In this document: positions 35,401 through 49,754 of the stretch, piece by piece | Layout of the letters: each line of letters starts with the position of its first letter | Numbering within the stretch: the first letter of the stretch is position 1 | Assembly (NCBI GenBank): GCA_028015205.1 | Contig: CM051515.1 | Location: 13,410,001-13,474,000 of the forward strand | DNA from: Mytilisepta virgata | Lineage: Eukaryota > Mollusca > Bivalvia > Mytilida > Mytilidae | Direction of reading: 5' to 3' | DNA: 64,000 bases | Translations under genes and position numbers: made by a program | The notes under the pieces: model-generated | Database searches by the model: none | What the model was told of the DNA's origin: nothing | The model's input: only the letters and a program-made list of their open reading frames with translations

Positions 35401-37537
35401 AAACTTAATTCAACAATATATAAATCTTCAACAACAAATTTAAATTGCATCGTATTTAGGCTCATTTACCAGTTTGATTGAGTTTACTTCTTAATTTACA
35501 ATAACCATTAGCTGTCAAATCTTCGTGATGCAGTCCTTCACCAAACTAGCAGAATATTGCACGATTTTAAATTCTGTGAAAAAATGTTCCTTAAATTCAA
35601 CAAAAAATTTAAGAATTATTTAGTTTCCAATCAATTTTACATCCATTGCAAACACATGTATAATCTTGAATTTTACAATGGGGAAAGGAAAAGAACAAGT
35701 GCATTGTTTAAATAAATTCTATAAATGATTTGTGGTTCTAAGGGAAATAATCCTAATCCCTTGAACATTTACCGGTACATGTATGTTCTTACATTACGAC
35801 CTAATTTCTTAAACTGACAGTTCAAATAAATACTTTTACATCAGAAATGAATTTTGGAGATTAATTAATATGCCAATCTTCTACTCCATAATAACATTTT
35901 TCAAATTATAACACACACTAGGTTATGAAATGATATTATCCAATGAAAAACCTGTCTCATAAATATAGTTTTAATATCTGTATGTGAAATGTTGAGTAGA
36001 AAATATTTCCTAAATGTAATTCTACAGGTGGTATAAAAATATATTTTACAGCCATGAAATGGGATTCATACAAAATAACTGCTGCTATATAAAGTAGTTT
36101 TCAAGAGACCTATTCTGTTATTTCAAGAAAAACAATTTATAACTGCGTAATATGATCAAAAATCAAGCTTAAGTTATCCACCTGGTTTAAAACTAGGACA
36201 ACATATGAATTTATATGGTTGCTTAGAATTCATGTATTATTTATCACAAAGATAGCAAATGCACAATCAATAACAGAAATAAACAACTGGTAATATACCA
36301 CAATTTGTCATTATACTTGCAATAATATTCAGTAATAATAAACATACAATCAACATTTATACAACAATCTTATAAAAATGTTTGAGCTTTTTGGTTGTTC
36401 TTGTATAAAATCACATGTCTTTCATACAAGAAATGTTCCATATATTTAAAGATTTAGCTTAGATTATTCTAAACGGTAATACTTATATATATGATTTAAC
36501 TGTGTAAAGAACTAGAGGCTACAAATTCTTTTTTCCTACATCATAAAAACTTAACCAAATTCATGAAACATTTTTTCATGCATCAGTATGCAATAATCTT
36601 TTCAAATTTTGAACCAAACAAATTTATGTGACCAAAAAGTCACCCTCTAAATTTCTATACCTGCTTCAGTTTTCACATCACATTCTTCTTTTAAGAAAAA
36701 TAATCACACTATCACAATTTAAAAATATCATAGGTATACATACCTCTCTTATATTAATTGAATGTTTCTATTCACATTTTTTTTTTTAAATTTCTCTTCT
36801 TACGAATACTGTTATAAATTCAGAAATTTGTTTTAAAAAAGTCGTTTTATTATTTTGAAATGTTGTGATAGGCAATAGTCATGCCTCCTTATCTCTCTTC
36901 TTCATAACAATTGATATGTACCATTCCATATAAAATTCAAAATCCAGTGGCACATGATAGAAATGGATTTTCTTTTTATGTGTTTTTGAATTTCTTTTGT
37001 ATATTTATTAACAGATCTGGTGAATTTTTCGTAGTTGTGACCTGTCTTTCGGAGATATTTTTTATATAGAATGCACTATGAACAGGGGAGTTAACTAGTG
37101 TTAGACCAATAATTTGTGTATAATCTTTGCAAACTATTTTCATTGCTACTAGAAGGCTTTTGAAATTCAAAGCTATTTCATTGTAAATTTTTACTTCCTC
37201 TGAGTTGTTTTATTAAATGCAATTCAGTTCAGGCTAAACACTTGTCCCCTTTTTGAGATAAATTTTACAAATAAAGCACTATAGAACAGTGTGCCAAGGG
37301 AGTTAATTTATGGAAATTTACATAGAAAGCACTACAAATTAAATAGCTTATAAAAATCTTCCTGATTATATTTGGAACCAATGTTTGATATTTTTTTTAT
37401 CCGTATGTATGGACATTATAACAAGCAAATAAAATTGTAATTATAAAACTATGATGTGCCACCCATTTTTATGTAATTGTTTGATTTTTTATATAGAACT
37501 GTACTTTAAAATATTTACATTATCCAGCTTTATTTAA
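32436..37537. other. Intergenic stretch, noncoding
   Basis: This 5.1-kb interval between LITAF and FBXO47 is AT-rich and shows no exon with supported borders. It holds one repeat unit (34500-34752). The section 35350-37530 on the minus strand looks like a long 3' untranslated region (many 'tttatt' and 'acatgta' words), but it cannot be tied to a gene, because an element copy separates it from FBXO47. Confidence 0.45.
34500..34752. repeat. Dispersed repeat ending in an 'acagacag' run and a C7/G6 hairpin
   Basis: The part 'gttgaaatccattgagcggt' with 'gagaagttgcgcttacaagt' is related to the tandem unit at 10043-10640. It is followed by 'gacagacagacagacggac' and a terminal hairpin 'ataccccccc..gggggtat' (34720-34750). 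It is probably a MITE or SINE-like family shared with the tandem array. Confidence 0.6.
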
Positions 37538-39812
37538 AATAAAATGCTCCGCTGGGCGCAGCTAGATACGACCGCAGATGTCGAACCCTGAATAGTTGGG
37601 GCAATTATGAACACAACATTCAAGCTTGATACAATACTGAATTTGGATTGTGAATAAATATTTGACACAGCATAGGTTTCTGACACAGAATGAATGTTGT
37701 CTAAGAACTTAAAAATTTTTAATTTACCTATTCAAACCATATCAGTATTATTTGTTTTTATATATAAATCAGAAATAACCAATTTAAAATTGGGCACACA
37801 TATCAATTTCTTGCTATTGCGCAATACTGTGCAATTGAAGATTTCTTGCTATTGCGAAATACTGTACAATTGAAAATTTCTTGAAATATTTGACACATAA
37901 TAGGTTTCTGACACAGAATAACTGATATCAAAGAACTTACAATTGGTCATATGATTTCAATTTTTATTCAATTTTTTGCTTCTTGTGCAATACAATATGC
38001 TTTGGAGAATTGACCCCCCCCCAAAAAAAAAAAAAAAAATAATTTACCCCTTTTTTTAGCTTTTGTGCAATACACTATGAATTTGCACATTGACCCTCCC
38101 TCCCAAAAAAAACAAAAAAAAAACAATAAAATTTATTGTAACCCCCCCCCTTTTTTTGCTAATAAAAATTTGAAATTTTCTTTTTAATTTATGAAATATG
38201 AAATGAGAAAAAAATTGCCCCCTCCCCAATTTCTCATTTACCCCCCCCCCCCCCTAAATTTTGTTTTCAACCCCTCCCTCCCATTTCTTTATACTTTGCA
38301 ACCATAACAGCCCATTTAAATACACCATAACATATTAAAATAGAAAATGACATCATAGTCATGGATGGCAAATTTTAAATATACATAATTTAAAAGCAGT
38401 TTAGATGAGATAAACAAAAAAGCTTCATCAGCACATTTTATATTGGCAAATTTCCAATGGAATTTGTTAATAATAAAGTTTTGATAACAGGGCACACATA
38501 TCAATTTCTTGCTATTGCGCAATACTGTGCAATTGAAAATTTCTTCAAATATTTGACACATAATAGGTTTCTGACACAGAATAACTGAAATCAAAGAACT
38601 TAGAATTGGTCATATGATTTGAATTTATATTCAATTTTTTGCTTCTTGTGGAATACATTATGCTGTGGAGAATTGCCCCCCCCCCCCCAAAAAAAAAATA
38701 ATTTACCCCTTTTTTAGCTTTAATTTTGGACCCCGATTTGGACCAACTTGAAAACTGGGCCCATAATAAAAAAACTAAGTACATGTTTAGATTCAGCATA
38801 TCAAAGAACCCCAAGAATTCAATTTTTGTTAAAATCAAACTAAGTTTAATTTTGGACCCTTTGGACCTTAATGTAGACCAATTTGAAAACGGGACCAAAA
38901 ATTAAGAATCTAAATGCATGGTTAGATTCGGCATATCAAAGAACCCCAATAGTTCAATTTTCGATGAAATCAAACAAAGTTTAATTTTGGACCCCGATTT
39001 GGACCAACTTGAAAACTGGGCCCATAATAAAAAAACTAAGTACATGTTTAGATTCAGCATATAAAAGAACCCAAAGAATTCAATTTTTTTGTTAAAATCA
39101 AACTAAGTTTAATTTTGGACCCTTTGGACCTTAATGTAGACCAATTTGAAAACGGGACCAAAAATTAAGAATCTAAATGCACGGTTAGATTCGGCATATC
39201 AAAGAACCCCAATAGGTCAATTTTCGATGAAATCAAACAAAGTTTAATTTTGGACCCTTTTGGCCCCTAATTCCTAAACTGTTGGGACCAAAACTCCAAA
39301 AATCAATCCCAACCTTCCTTTTGTGGTCATAAACCTTGTGTTTAAATTTCATAGATTTCTATTTACTTATACTAAAGTTATTGTGCAAAAACCAAGAAAA
39401 ATGCTTATTTGGGCCCTTTTTTAGCCCCTAATTCCTAAACTGTTGGGACCAAAACTCCCAAAAACAATCCCAACCTTCCTTTTGTGGTCATAAACCGTGT
39501 GTTAAAATTTCATAGATTTCTATTTACTTATACTAGAGTTATTGTGCAAAAACCAAGAAAAATGCTTATTGGGCCCTTTTTTGGCCCCCAATTCTTAAAC
39601 TGTTGGGACCAAAACTCCCAAAATCAATCCCAACCTTCCTTTTGTGGTTATAAACCTTGTGTTTAAATTTCATAGATTTCTATTAACTTATACTAAAGTT
39701 ATAGTGCGAAAACCAAATGTCTTCGGACGACGATGCTGACGACGGACGACAACGCAGACGACGACGCCGACGTCATACCAATATACGACCGCAAAAATTT
39801 TGCGGTCGTATA
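37538..39812 (+). mobile_element. 2.3-kb noncoding element, copy 2
   Basis: It shares with copy 1 (3134-5458) the left end 'aaaatgctccgctgggcgca', the poly-C/poly-A blocks, and the two kinds of internal repeats. It has the full right end, an imperfect 27-bp palindrome 'tacgaccgcaaaa' + a + 'ttttgcggtcgta' (39784-39810). It is noncoding. Confidence 0.85.
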
Positions 39813-39940
39813 AAAATCAAAGAATGTGATTCGGTGTCATGTATGTATTCAATTCTAGTTATGTACTAGTATAGCCACAAAATGCTCTATCTACTTTAAA
39901 TCTCTTTCATAGCCACTTTTTGTTAGAAACAGATTTTTCA

Positions 39941-40092
39941 ATGAGGAAGAGTGAGTTATCTTTTCCTAACCAATGTATGTAAGGGAGATAATTAAATTCT
40001 CTCCCTTTTGTCCTCAGGCTAAAAGGGAGACAAATTTATTATCTCCCTTACCTACATTTGTTAGGAAAAGATAACTCACTCTGGTTCCTCAT
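39941..40092. mobile_element. 150-bp foldback MITE, copy 2
   Basis: The arms are the same as at 16545-16697 ('gagtgagttatcttttccta' and inverse), bounded by 'atgagg' and 'cctcat'. It lies between element copy 2 and the 3' end of FBXO47. Confidence 0.85.
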
Positions 40093-40941
40093 TACTGGTA
40101 TTATTGTGTGTATCTAAATGGTATGATATACACACTTCAAATGGTAACTATTTCATCGAATCCCATTCCCCAAAATTTTAAATTAATCAGCATATTGTAA
40201 AAATTTAACTACAACCAATTGTTATGAATTGGCAATATAAGTGGGTGAAATACTTCAAGACAGATACAGATGCAATTACTACAGTATCTTTTTTCAATAG
40301 ACAGAAAAACATGAGTTTTAATGATTTTAATTTTATCTTCACCCTTCTGTATTTTATGCAATAATAAAAACATTATATTAATTTCAGAATTTACCGTATC
40401 AAAATTTGACAGAAATGTACAAACATATTCACACATTTATACTGCATAAAATGTAAATAAAAATTTGTATCACAGATATTAAGGGTTTATCACATAAAAC
40501 TGGTTAATAGATCACAGTGTCTTGTACCTGAAACAACTTATAATCCTTTGCAGTGAGATTCTTTTTAAACAGTCATTTAGCTTACAGCCTCTTAACATGT
40601 ATTATTTAACTCAGCCATATCTTTATAAGAGGAAACATTTTCATTTTCTTTAAAGTTATTAAATTATATCTTTTGAAACTTAAGTAATTAGGTACAGGTA
40701 AGTCCGAGAAAGTTAATGAAAATTAAAAAAATCTTACATTAATTGATATATTTTTTCCTTGAACCTGTATTAAATTTTTCACCAATGATTGTTTAATGCA
40801 AGGGAGATAATCATATCAAATTTTCCTTTACAAGATCTAGCAATTTAAAGTATGTTAATACAGCACTTGCATCTAATTTTTTGTTGATCATAAACACATG
40901 AACTACACTACAGATAAGTTTATATTCCATTGTTTTCACTA

Positions 40942-43900
40942 CTATAAGGTAATAGAATTTTTGTAGGCAAGTAATATGATTTTCTTTGTAAATTCTGCCA
41001 GAGCTGTAACCATGTAGTACATATCATTTCCATGTGTATCTTCTGTAACAAAATTTAAGAAAAAATAACAGTGAAACAATATGAAAATATTTAATGCAAC
41101 ACACAACGGCTTATAAATTTGTAAATGTTCAATACAATAAAACATAAACTCTTACAAATTATTTCTTTATACATGATAGACACAGGTATAAAATCATGGA
41201 TGAATATACTGGTGAATAAAAACATGAGCTAGATAATTTCCAAGAATTTAAATTAAAAACTAAACAAAAAAACAAAAGAAGAAAAAGAGTAATATGTAGT
41301 TTCCAGAATTTTAACCATAAGGAATTACAAGTTCAATGCAAGGCAATTATTTAAACTACTGGTTCAGTATCACTCTATTGAAATTCTGAGATTTTTTGCC
41401 AGTCCAATCAATCATTCTAAGTATCTACTTCTAAAGAATTCTTGAAAAAAAATATCTAGATATGAAGAATAGACCTGAAAATGAAGGAATATGCTAAAAT
41501 ATCACCTTTTTATGACCCGCCCACAAATGTGGATAGGGCATATAGAGATACCCTTGTCCATATGTACGTCCGTCCGTATGTCCGAAACTATGTGGTCAAG
41601 TTTTGTGTTTAGGTTTGGAACTAAGCAAAGAGTATCAATGAAACTTCATCAATGGATGTGCCTTGGGTAGTACTGAGCAGTCATACAATAATTGGGTCAT
41701 TATGACGTACATTTTATGCTTGAGCAACTCAGGCTGTTTTGCGTTTAGGTTCATTTCTGGATTTTAGGGCGGGGCATCAGACAGAATTTCTAGTTTCAAA
41801 TTGAATAGTACATCAGCCCTTATCTAGAATGGACAGAATATTACATTGAATGTTCTAACAGACCTGAAAATCTTGACAAATAACTGACAATACAGAGAGG
41901 ATGGCATTTGTTGTTCAAACTGGCACTATTAAACATCTGTATACAAACTTTCAGTTCAGTTTTCAAAGGAGTTCCAGGGGAGAAGAAGTAAAAACTTAAT
42001 AGATGATGCCAAGAAAAGGCAATAGCTCACGTGGATTTTGGGCCAAGCAAGGTGAAAAAATGAAATCTCTTTTCATATATGTGATACCTGGATCTGAGAA
42101 TTCATGTAAATCTAGAATGAGTTCCCTGAACATATCCATGACACTATTAAAGAACTCTAGTCTCTTCTTTCCACTATCCATGGCATCTAATATACTTTGT
42201 ATCATTGTCATCACATATGACAGACTGAAACTGTTCTTTACACAGACCTAAAAATCAAATCATACTTCATATATGTCAGAATGAGACTTTTTAAATTTTA
42301 ACACAGATATAAAATGCAAATCACAGATGAAACTGTATCAAATGTGATGAATGTCAAACACAAGTGTAATTTTATTCTGCCGTAAAGAATTTTTGGAAGT
42401 TTCAAAATTAAGATAAAAAATAAAAGATAGCAAAGTAATTTAACAAAATTGCTCTTAAAGGAGACAGCTGTACTTGTAACTCATTTTACCTTTTCTTTTG
42501 TGCAGTTTGGGAATTGTTTGTAGGCAATGCTAACTTCTTATTTGTTACGTTTTGGATACATTAATTGAATTGTCCTTTCCTGTTTCAATTTTCATTTATA
42601 AATATAATTACCACACAGAATGATGTTGTAATACTGGATAGCTCCATAATTCTACCATTAATAGCTTTACTTATCATCATCTTAGATGTAATTGCATCGC
42701 CACACAAAATTAACAAGTGTGCTACATTTTCTGCCAACCATTCATCTGGGGTACCTGCAACAAATAAACAATAATTACCTTCATTAATATGTAATATAAA
42801 ATTCCAATTAATTTTTATTTGATATTATATAAATACCAGTCATTGCTATATTTACTGGTATTTTCATACAAAATGACTCTTCAAACAAAATTTAATTTTA
42901 AGATAAAATTGAAAATAGTTTTAAAACCATTCCCACATTTACAGCTCTATCATTGGACATTATCCTTCTGATATTTCTGATATACTGTAAATATGGAAAT
43001 TATTGCGGTGTTTTTATTATTGCGAAAATTGCGATGGCTTGAGGATCGCAATATTAAAAACTCGCATTTTAATGCATATTTTCGTATCTGATTTATTCTA
43101 GATTTGTCTTCCCTCTTTGGACCACTTGGGATCCTCTTCTATTTATGCAAAATTTTCTTTTTTCTAATTAATTATAATTTCTTTGATGAATAATTAAGCT
43201 TTGTTTTTTTAAAATGAATTAACTTTAATTATTACTGCTAAGAGTTGTGTTTAACCTACTTCGCTTGTGGGGAGACAGGTTAGCTTTAAGCCAAGTATTT
43301 TAACAACCAAAAATATTATGTTATTAGTTTTCAACACCTTCATTATTCTTCCTTTGATATTTAATTTAACTTATAACATGTTCAATACCCAAGCTATTGC
43401 TTCTTTCTTTCTAAAAATAGATTAGTATTTGGTAAAATCATTGCTACATAATGAAAAGTTATGTTTCTAGATACCAAATTTATGTGATATTTAAAAAAAA
43501 AACAGCAAAAGTGCATATACTTTAATGGAATTACATGTACTTTAATAATAATTGAAACAAATAATAAACCTAATATATAAGAGGTAAATTATCTCAGTTA
43601 AATAACATTCTGAATTCTAATATTTTTACAAGCATTAATTAAAATGATTACATAAGTAAAACTTTTTTTACACAGCCGGCGATCACAAAAATAAAACCTC
43701 ACAATTTTGCCTGGGGTAGAAGAATTGCAATAATAAGTGCACACAAAAATGTCCGAATTTACAGTATATCATTTTGGCCCCATGCAATACTGAAGGAACA
43801 TATTTATAGAAATGCACATCCCATGCATTACAGCATTTCCTTTTATCACTGTTAAATGCTTTACTTATCAATATACTTATTAATACATCAAGGCAAAAGT

Positions 43901-46900
43901 AACCAAATTTTGAAAATATTTACCCACTTACTTCAAAGGTAGGAGAACGTTCATACTTTTTGCCACAGAGTAGACCCTAGCTTCAGTTTAATTTTTCATA
44001 TGATTTTGGAATAATGTCGATAATATAAATAAACTACCAAATTGAAAGAAAAACAACTTGGATTACAGGGATGATGCTACTATAGTATTTAGGGTCGCCT
44101 GGCGACCTCATTCACCTCTTGGCAACCCCATTCCCCTGCTTGAAAAATGCCAAATCGCTGAACGCAAAATTTTTAAAATCCGCATTTTTTCCATGTCGTA
44201 TCCAATATTGGCTTCTGGTCTGTGTAAAAATATCCCCAGAAGTTTACATCAGAACACATTGTTTCTGAAACGTATGTCTTATTCAGACCAGGTTTTTAAA
44301 GCACTTTTTTTACTATGTATAATAAAGGAACCATAATGGACAAATCTGGACTTCCAAAAGCGGAAGAAAATCAGGTCTGTGTGATAATAATTTTTGTCTA
44401 GGACGGTTTTTAGGGGGGATCAGGTGGAGTTGTTTTCAAGAAGACTTCAAGAGTTTAAAATTATGATTTTCCCCAATTTCCATTTTGCATTTGTATAAAA
44501 TATTAAATGGTATAGCCACAAACCAAAATAATTCTTAGGAAGCATCCATTTGAAAATCTTAAGGTGGGGGCATGGATTTTGATTTGGGTCAAAAAAGTTT
44601 TTCCAAACACCAGAAAATTTTTTTTTTCATCACCAACCATGATCCATTGTTCTCTAAATAATATCACAATTCATAAATATCTTCATCCCATTGACAATGG
44701 TTATGCTTTATATTGAAAAAGAACCATGATCACATATGCATAAAAATGATGGGGGACCCATATGAAAAGGGTCAAAATCATCCCTGGATTATAATATTAT
44801 AAATAAGTGCACAGTTAGAATTTTTTTTTCACAAGTGATGCTCATAAGGAAGACAATGTAAAACACATGTGAAAAAGCAATGACCAAAATAACAACATAA
44901 ATATTTCTACATACTAGTTAGCTCATCTAGAACGCTTATAATATTATCTTCAGACCATTCTTTGGAATAACAATGTAAAATCTGTAAAGCATTGGCCAGC
45001 TCTCCAAAATGTTTGGCAGACTGCTCAGAATCTATTGGTGTGTTTTCACACAACTCATACCATAAAATTTCTTCTACAATAATCAATGAAAAAATTACAA
45101 TTAATAAATTTAACTGTGATATATATTTTTAATTATTTCTCATATCATATATGAAACTACCATAAAATATCATTTGAATTATATTACCAGTACCAATTTC
45201 AAGTTAGAGGCACCAAAGACTTATCCCTGTATATAAACCCTAAAGGGTATAGTAAAGGTGTATAAAAACTAATTTACAAATTACAAAAGATTTCATTTAA
45301 ACTAACTGCCTTTTATAAAGGTCTGATGAATGATTATAAATTGAGTACAACCTAGTTTTAAATACACTACAGAACAGACAAATGGTAATTTTTGTGTTCA
45401 CTTGGTATTAAAAAATTTTCCTAATCCAGTATAAATGAATAAGTTTAAACTAAAGTAAAAAATTTGTCAAATCTGTCCAAGCCTCAACTTGAACCCTCTG
45501 TCACAGTCTTACCCTCTAATGTAGGACCATATAAAATATACAACAGTCTAGACTGGTGGATAATTGGCCATGGTTTCAAGATTCTTGTCATCCAGAATGC
45601 TCTTTCATTTATAGACTGACAGTGGTCCAGAAATATACGTCTAAAGTAACATCTTATGTCATATTCAGATTTGGTATGTAATCCTGTAAAATGCAGAAAA
45701 CATTTGTTTAATAGTAATTGAGGCAAAAAGTTTTTTTGTAAATGTACACAGATAGACAGAAGATGGATGCAGACACATGGCAAAAGTTCAATGCCACATA
45801 AACTGTACAAAATCAGTGCATGTACATAAGTACAAACCATTTCACAGCAAATAAACATTGATGCACTGCAAGTACAGTTTTAAAAAACTTTTTCTCCTCG
45901 AAAGACGTCAAAATATTTTGACACAATGATCAGTAATCTTTTGTTAACAGCAAAATTTATGAAAACACATTTTCTCAGTGAAAGTTTGGTCACTTGTTAT
46001 GCTTTAATTCTTCACAAAAATTGTTCAACGGTTTCTTGTCTTTTTGATTTCTTGAGGTCACTATCATGAATAAATTTCCATATATTTTTTTTAGAATTTT
46101 TATTTAATAAAGATTCAATAATAAACATTACAGTCAGATGAGATTTTTCGTTGTGTAAATGATGAAATGAAAACTTTCTACTGTTTTAAACCATTTTTTA
46201 CGTTTACTATAGTTTTTCTTATTTTCATACCTGGTTTTGAATTGACTATCATTTTAACATTTTTATTGATAGCTGTGTGAGTGTTGATTGCCTCAAAAGT
46301 TCTGACACATTCAGAATCATCCCAGCCAGCAATCACTGTATGAAGAAACTTCCCAAAACATGTCAGTGAAATACAGTGAGATGTCCTCTCACACTTGCAG
46401 GAGTTTCCACACATCATCTGTTCAAAAATTTTAAGATTGTGAAATTCTTTTTTTCAGATAATTTAGAATTTACTAAAAAAATGTCCCCTGTTGAATTTTT
46501 TATACAGTATAACTTCACTTCCCAGTACTAACCAAAAGTTCTTTTGTATTTTCAAAAGACTTAGGAATAGAAATCTTTGAGAAAGAAAATACCCTGAGTG
46601 TTCAAGTTATCTGAAATTTCACTGTATGAAACAGATTCTCACTTTTATAAAATTAAATATATATATATAAACTGAATTACTTTCAAAACTACTATTTTCT
46701 GGAATGTCTTATCACTTTTGCAAAGTTTAGAAAGAACATATTCTTTTATAAAAAATTCAAACTGATTGCTGGTAAAGTCATTTCTATTATTAGAGTTAAA
46801 ATTTGCATGTATATGTTTGCAGACAAAGTTAGAAGTAGATAAAAATGATAATATATTAGATAAATTCTAAAAAAAAAGCAATACATGAATAGACAAATGT

Positions 46901-48836
46901 TTAAGCAAAGTAAAAGAGTTTTAACAACAGTTCTTAATTTTCATACATAGTAATGCCTTTGACACTGAAAAAAAATCTCACACATATATATGGGAGATAA
47001 CTCTAAATTTCTCCTCCATCACACCATAATAATAGTTACCCTTGTTAAATACTCATTTACAATTTTCAATCTGTCTCTTGTTGAATACAAACATGTAGTT
47101 CTTTTTATTAGCAGCCCTAAAATTTAAAGAATAACAATATGAATTGAAGTAAATTATATATGAATATCTATAAAGTATGAAGAAATTGCATGATTATGAA
47201 AAGTATATACTATAGCATGACCACAAAGTACGAAAAATATATTTTTAACATCAGCACAATATAACACAGTTTTCCCACAGATATATTTTTAAATAAGTAC
47301 CTTGTTTGTTGAAGATCTTGAGAAAGTCCCTTTGCTTTTCTACAGGTAATGTATGATTTGTGGAATGCAGTTTTTCTATAAGTCTACTTGTCAAACTTGG
47401 AGACAACACTCTGTAACCTTCAATTAAGTTCCTCATTGTTTTAGAAGTCAATGTCAGTAAGCTTATATCTTCAACTGAAAACACCAGTAATATTTCTGTT
47501 TTCATATATGATTTTTTAAGTCAGATTTTAAAATTATATGATGTTGACGTGTTCATTGATGAGAGTGCAGCAGTAGCCTAGAAACTCATTTGCGGTTAAA
47601 ATTATAATTTGAAGCAAGTTATTTCCCTTATTTTACTTACTTCCATTTCCTGCAAACAAAATTTTCTCTAGCCTTAGTATGTAGCACAATATGGCCAAAT
47701 TCACTTTAACAAATAAATTCACTTTGGATTGCATAATGGCTGCCCCCATTAAACAAAGACTTTTCTATTTGACCCATATGTAGAAAAATGCATATATGCT
47801 CCTAGCATTCGCTATTATTGTTGCATAACAATCATATTTAGATGTTTTAGCCATTGTTCTTCTTCAGCTTCTTTACTGAATTTCCTTTTCCCAACAACAT
47901 GGCAGAATGGCCGTTTTTCTAATCTGTTTTTTATTTTGATACGTTGTAACACCATAATGTTGCCAAGGATAAAAATGTATAACATCAAAATAATTTAATA
48001 TAATGGCTGTTCTGCCAAGTACTGAAGTAGTTGTAAAATGAAATAACAATTTCCACAACTAAGCAAACATCTAAATATGATTCTTATTGTTACCACATAT
48101 ATATAGTACAATCCATTTTGCAATTTTCTACACTAGAATGTTTAAATTTCTTATTGAATTTATTCGATTAAAAATAAAGAAATGATTTTTCCAGAATTTA
48201 ACTATATTTCAACTTTTACACATAAACTTATTGAAAATAATAAATGTATTAATTCCTCTGAACATTATTTTAGTTGTTCATAATGGGCCAAGATTAATAA
48301 TAATTTTGTTTGCCCTTCTCTGACCCACCATTTTTTGACTGGGTAGGAAGGTTGGTAAAATATGTTACTTTATCATGACATATGACATATTGTCACCTCT
48401 TGTATAAATGTCAGACATCGAAATATGTAAACTATAAAACCTCTGTCTGATGTTATATTCGGACTGCCGCAGACTGCAAGGAAACTTTTCGTTTTCTCTT
48501 TCAAAAATTTGTTGGGTTGGTCGCGGAAGGGCATTATTTTTGCTTGTTGATTTGCAAAATGTATATATATAAATAAATTCTTCCAAAATGTTTCCAATTA
48601 CTGTTCAATAAATTATATTTCATTTTACATATTTTTTTCATATTCCATAAAAATGTATAAAAAAATCTACCTGTTAAAAATTTAAGTATATAAAATTTCA
48701 GTTCTAGAGGAAGCAGATCAAAGTAACCAAGAGGTGCAATGTTTGTATACTTCTTCACATCTGGTGACATTTTTTCTTTTTCAAGTCTATTTGATCTTCT
48801 TAGCTTTTTACATGGTAAAAATTTCTTTATGTCCAT
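40942..48836 (-). CDS. FBXO47: FBXO47 orthologue, complete, 9 coding exons
   Basis: F-box protein, presumed substrate adaptor of an SCF ubiquitin ligase; in vertebrates and worms this family acts in germ-line meiosis. Exons in gene order: 48836-48671, 47474-47301, 47116-47040, 46417-46231, 45683-45513, 45073-44915, 42754-42612, 42247-42088, 41042-40942. All borders are AG/GT and phases agree; 445 residues, close to the usual ~450. 'KKLRRSNR' near the N-terminus, the F-box 'LLPLELKFYILKFLTG' then 'VEDISLLTLTSKTM', 'LTCFGKFLHTVIAGWDDSEC', 'AFWMTRILKPWPIIHQSRLL' and 'SKAINGRIMEL' match human FBXO47 in order. The ATG at 48836 is the first in frame, and its distance to KLRRSNR agrees with the human protein. 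An acceptor-like AG (48839-48840) just upstream suggests a 5' noncoding exon. Introns hold at least one transposon (42985-43764). Confidence 0.95.
41513..41790 (+). repeat. 'acccgcccacaaatgtgg' dispersed element
   Basis: The segment 'tgacccgcccacaaatgtgg' with 'catatagagatacccttgtc' and 'cgtccgtccgtatgtccg', ending near 'agggcggggcatcagac', is a repeat type I recognise from bivalve DNA. It is GC-rich compared with its surroundings and noncoding. It lies in the last FBXO47 intron. Confidence 0.5.
42985..43764. mobile_element. 780-bp nonautonomous transposon with TA duplication
   Basis: The ends 'ctgtaaatatgga' and 'tccgaatttacag' are inverted repeats flanked by TA (42983-42984, 43765-43766). 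The subterminal parts on both sides are rich in 'attattgc' words. No transposase is visible. It lies in FBXO47 intron 6. Confidence 0.65.
43767..44914. other. FBXO47 intron 6 remainder, nothing assigned
   Basis: A GC-richer segment at about 44055-44340 has an open frame on the plus strand, with 'ggtcgcctggcgacctca' as a local palindrome, but no splice sites or recognisable protein. It may be a decayed repeat. Confidence 0.35.
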
Positions 48837-49010
48837 TACTGTAAAAGACTGATGTATAATCAAATATAGAATTATAATCGACCATCAATCAGAACATTAT
48901 TAAACAATAGTGACGTTCTCCACTTTGGAGATTAAAAAGTAAACTGTGCACACGTGTGTAACGCAGTTGATGAATTTTTGTTGTGTAGTGATTTTTTCAC
49001 GTGGTCAGTA
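48837..49010. promoter_or_regulatory. Probable FBXO47 promoter region with two CACGTG boxes
   Basis: Upstream of the FBXO47 start lie two E-boxes, CACGTG at 48951-48956 (inside the palindrome CACACGTGTG) and at 48998-49003, plus a 'tgacgt' half CRE at 48911. Such boxes bind bHLH factors. No TATA box or start site can be fixed; this is an inference from position. Confidence 0.35.
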
Positions 49011-49522
49011 ATGCATTCTCTTTGAAAGTATGAAAACTTGTTTACTTTGTTTGAAAACTATATCGAAAATACACTGGAACTGCATACCGGCAATGACATA
49101 TACCTTGACCCAAAGCTCGTCATTTAACTGTCACTTGATTTGTTGTATTCCCATTACAGAATCGTATGGAAACCAATCAAAATGGTTCATGAATATATTC
49201 ATGAGAATGAGAAAAAATTAAAGAATTGACCCATGATCGGTAAGCGTAAGCGCAACCAGCCGTGGGTTTCCGACGATGATCCACACCCAGTTACAGAATA
49301 TTTTCTATATCCTCAAAAAAAATATAATTAGATAAAAATAGAATTGTGGTCATTAGTACCCTTTCTATCCTCCTTTATTGGTTTTAATATTCAACATGGG
49401 TTGAAACTAGCATGACTACTAGTGCTCTCAAGGTTGAACCTAGAATCTGTTGGTTGAGAGTTAACCACTTTACATCTGAGCTCATATTTGTACTTGAACC
49501 TTGGTCAATACTGGAACTATAG

Positions 49523-49754
49523 TTAGGCCTAAAAAAATATAGTTGTGTTTAGGGTAACCCAACCCTACCTAATTTTTACTGCCTACCCTAAATTTTTTAT
49601 AACCTTTCTTCAACAAGCACTATTAAAGTCACGGTGACTCCAGTATACAACCTAACTAAAAAAATTAATGTAAAAAAAAAAATTTCCCTACCTACCCTAC
49701 CTAACTTTTTTCAGTGTGTTACCCTAAACACATGTATTTTTTTATTTGGCCTTA
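49523..49754. mobile_element. 230-bp MITE with inverted ends
   Basis: The left end 'taggcctaaaaaaatata' and 'ttgtgtttagggtaac' are mirrored by 'gttaccctaaacaca' and 'tttttttatttggcctta'. The subterminal parts repeat 'ccctacctaa' on both sides. It lies between the FBXO47 and ELP4 starts. Confidence 0.7.

Noticed and set aside
44058..44336. Plus-strand frame of 92 codons in FBXO47 intron 6
   Set aside because: No similarity, no acceptor or donor, strand opposite to the host gene; probably a decayed repeat.
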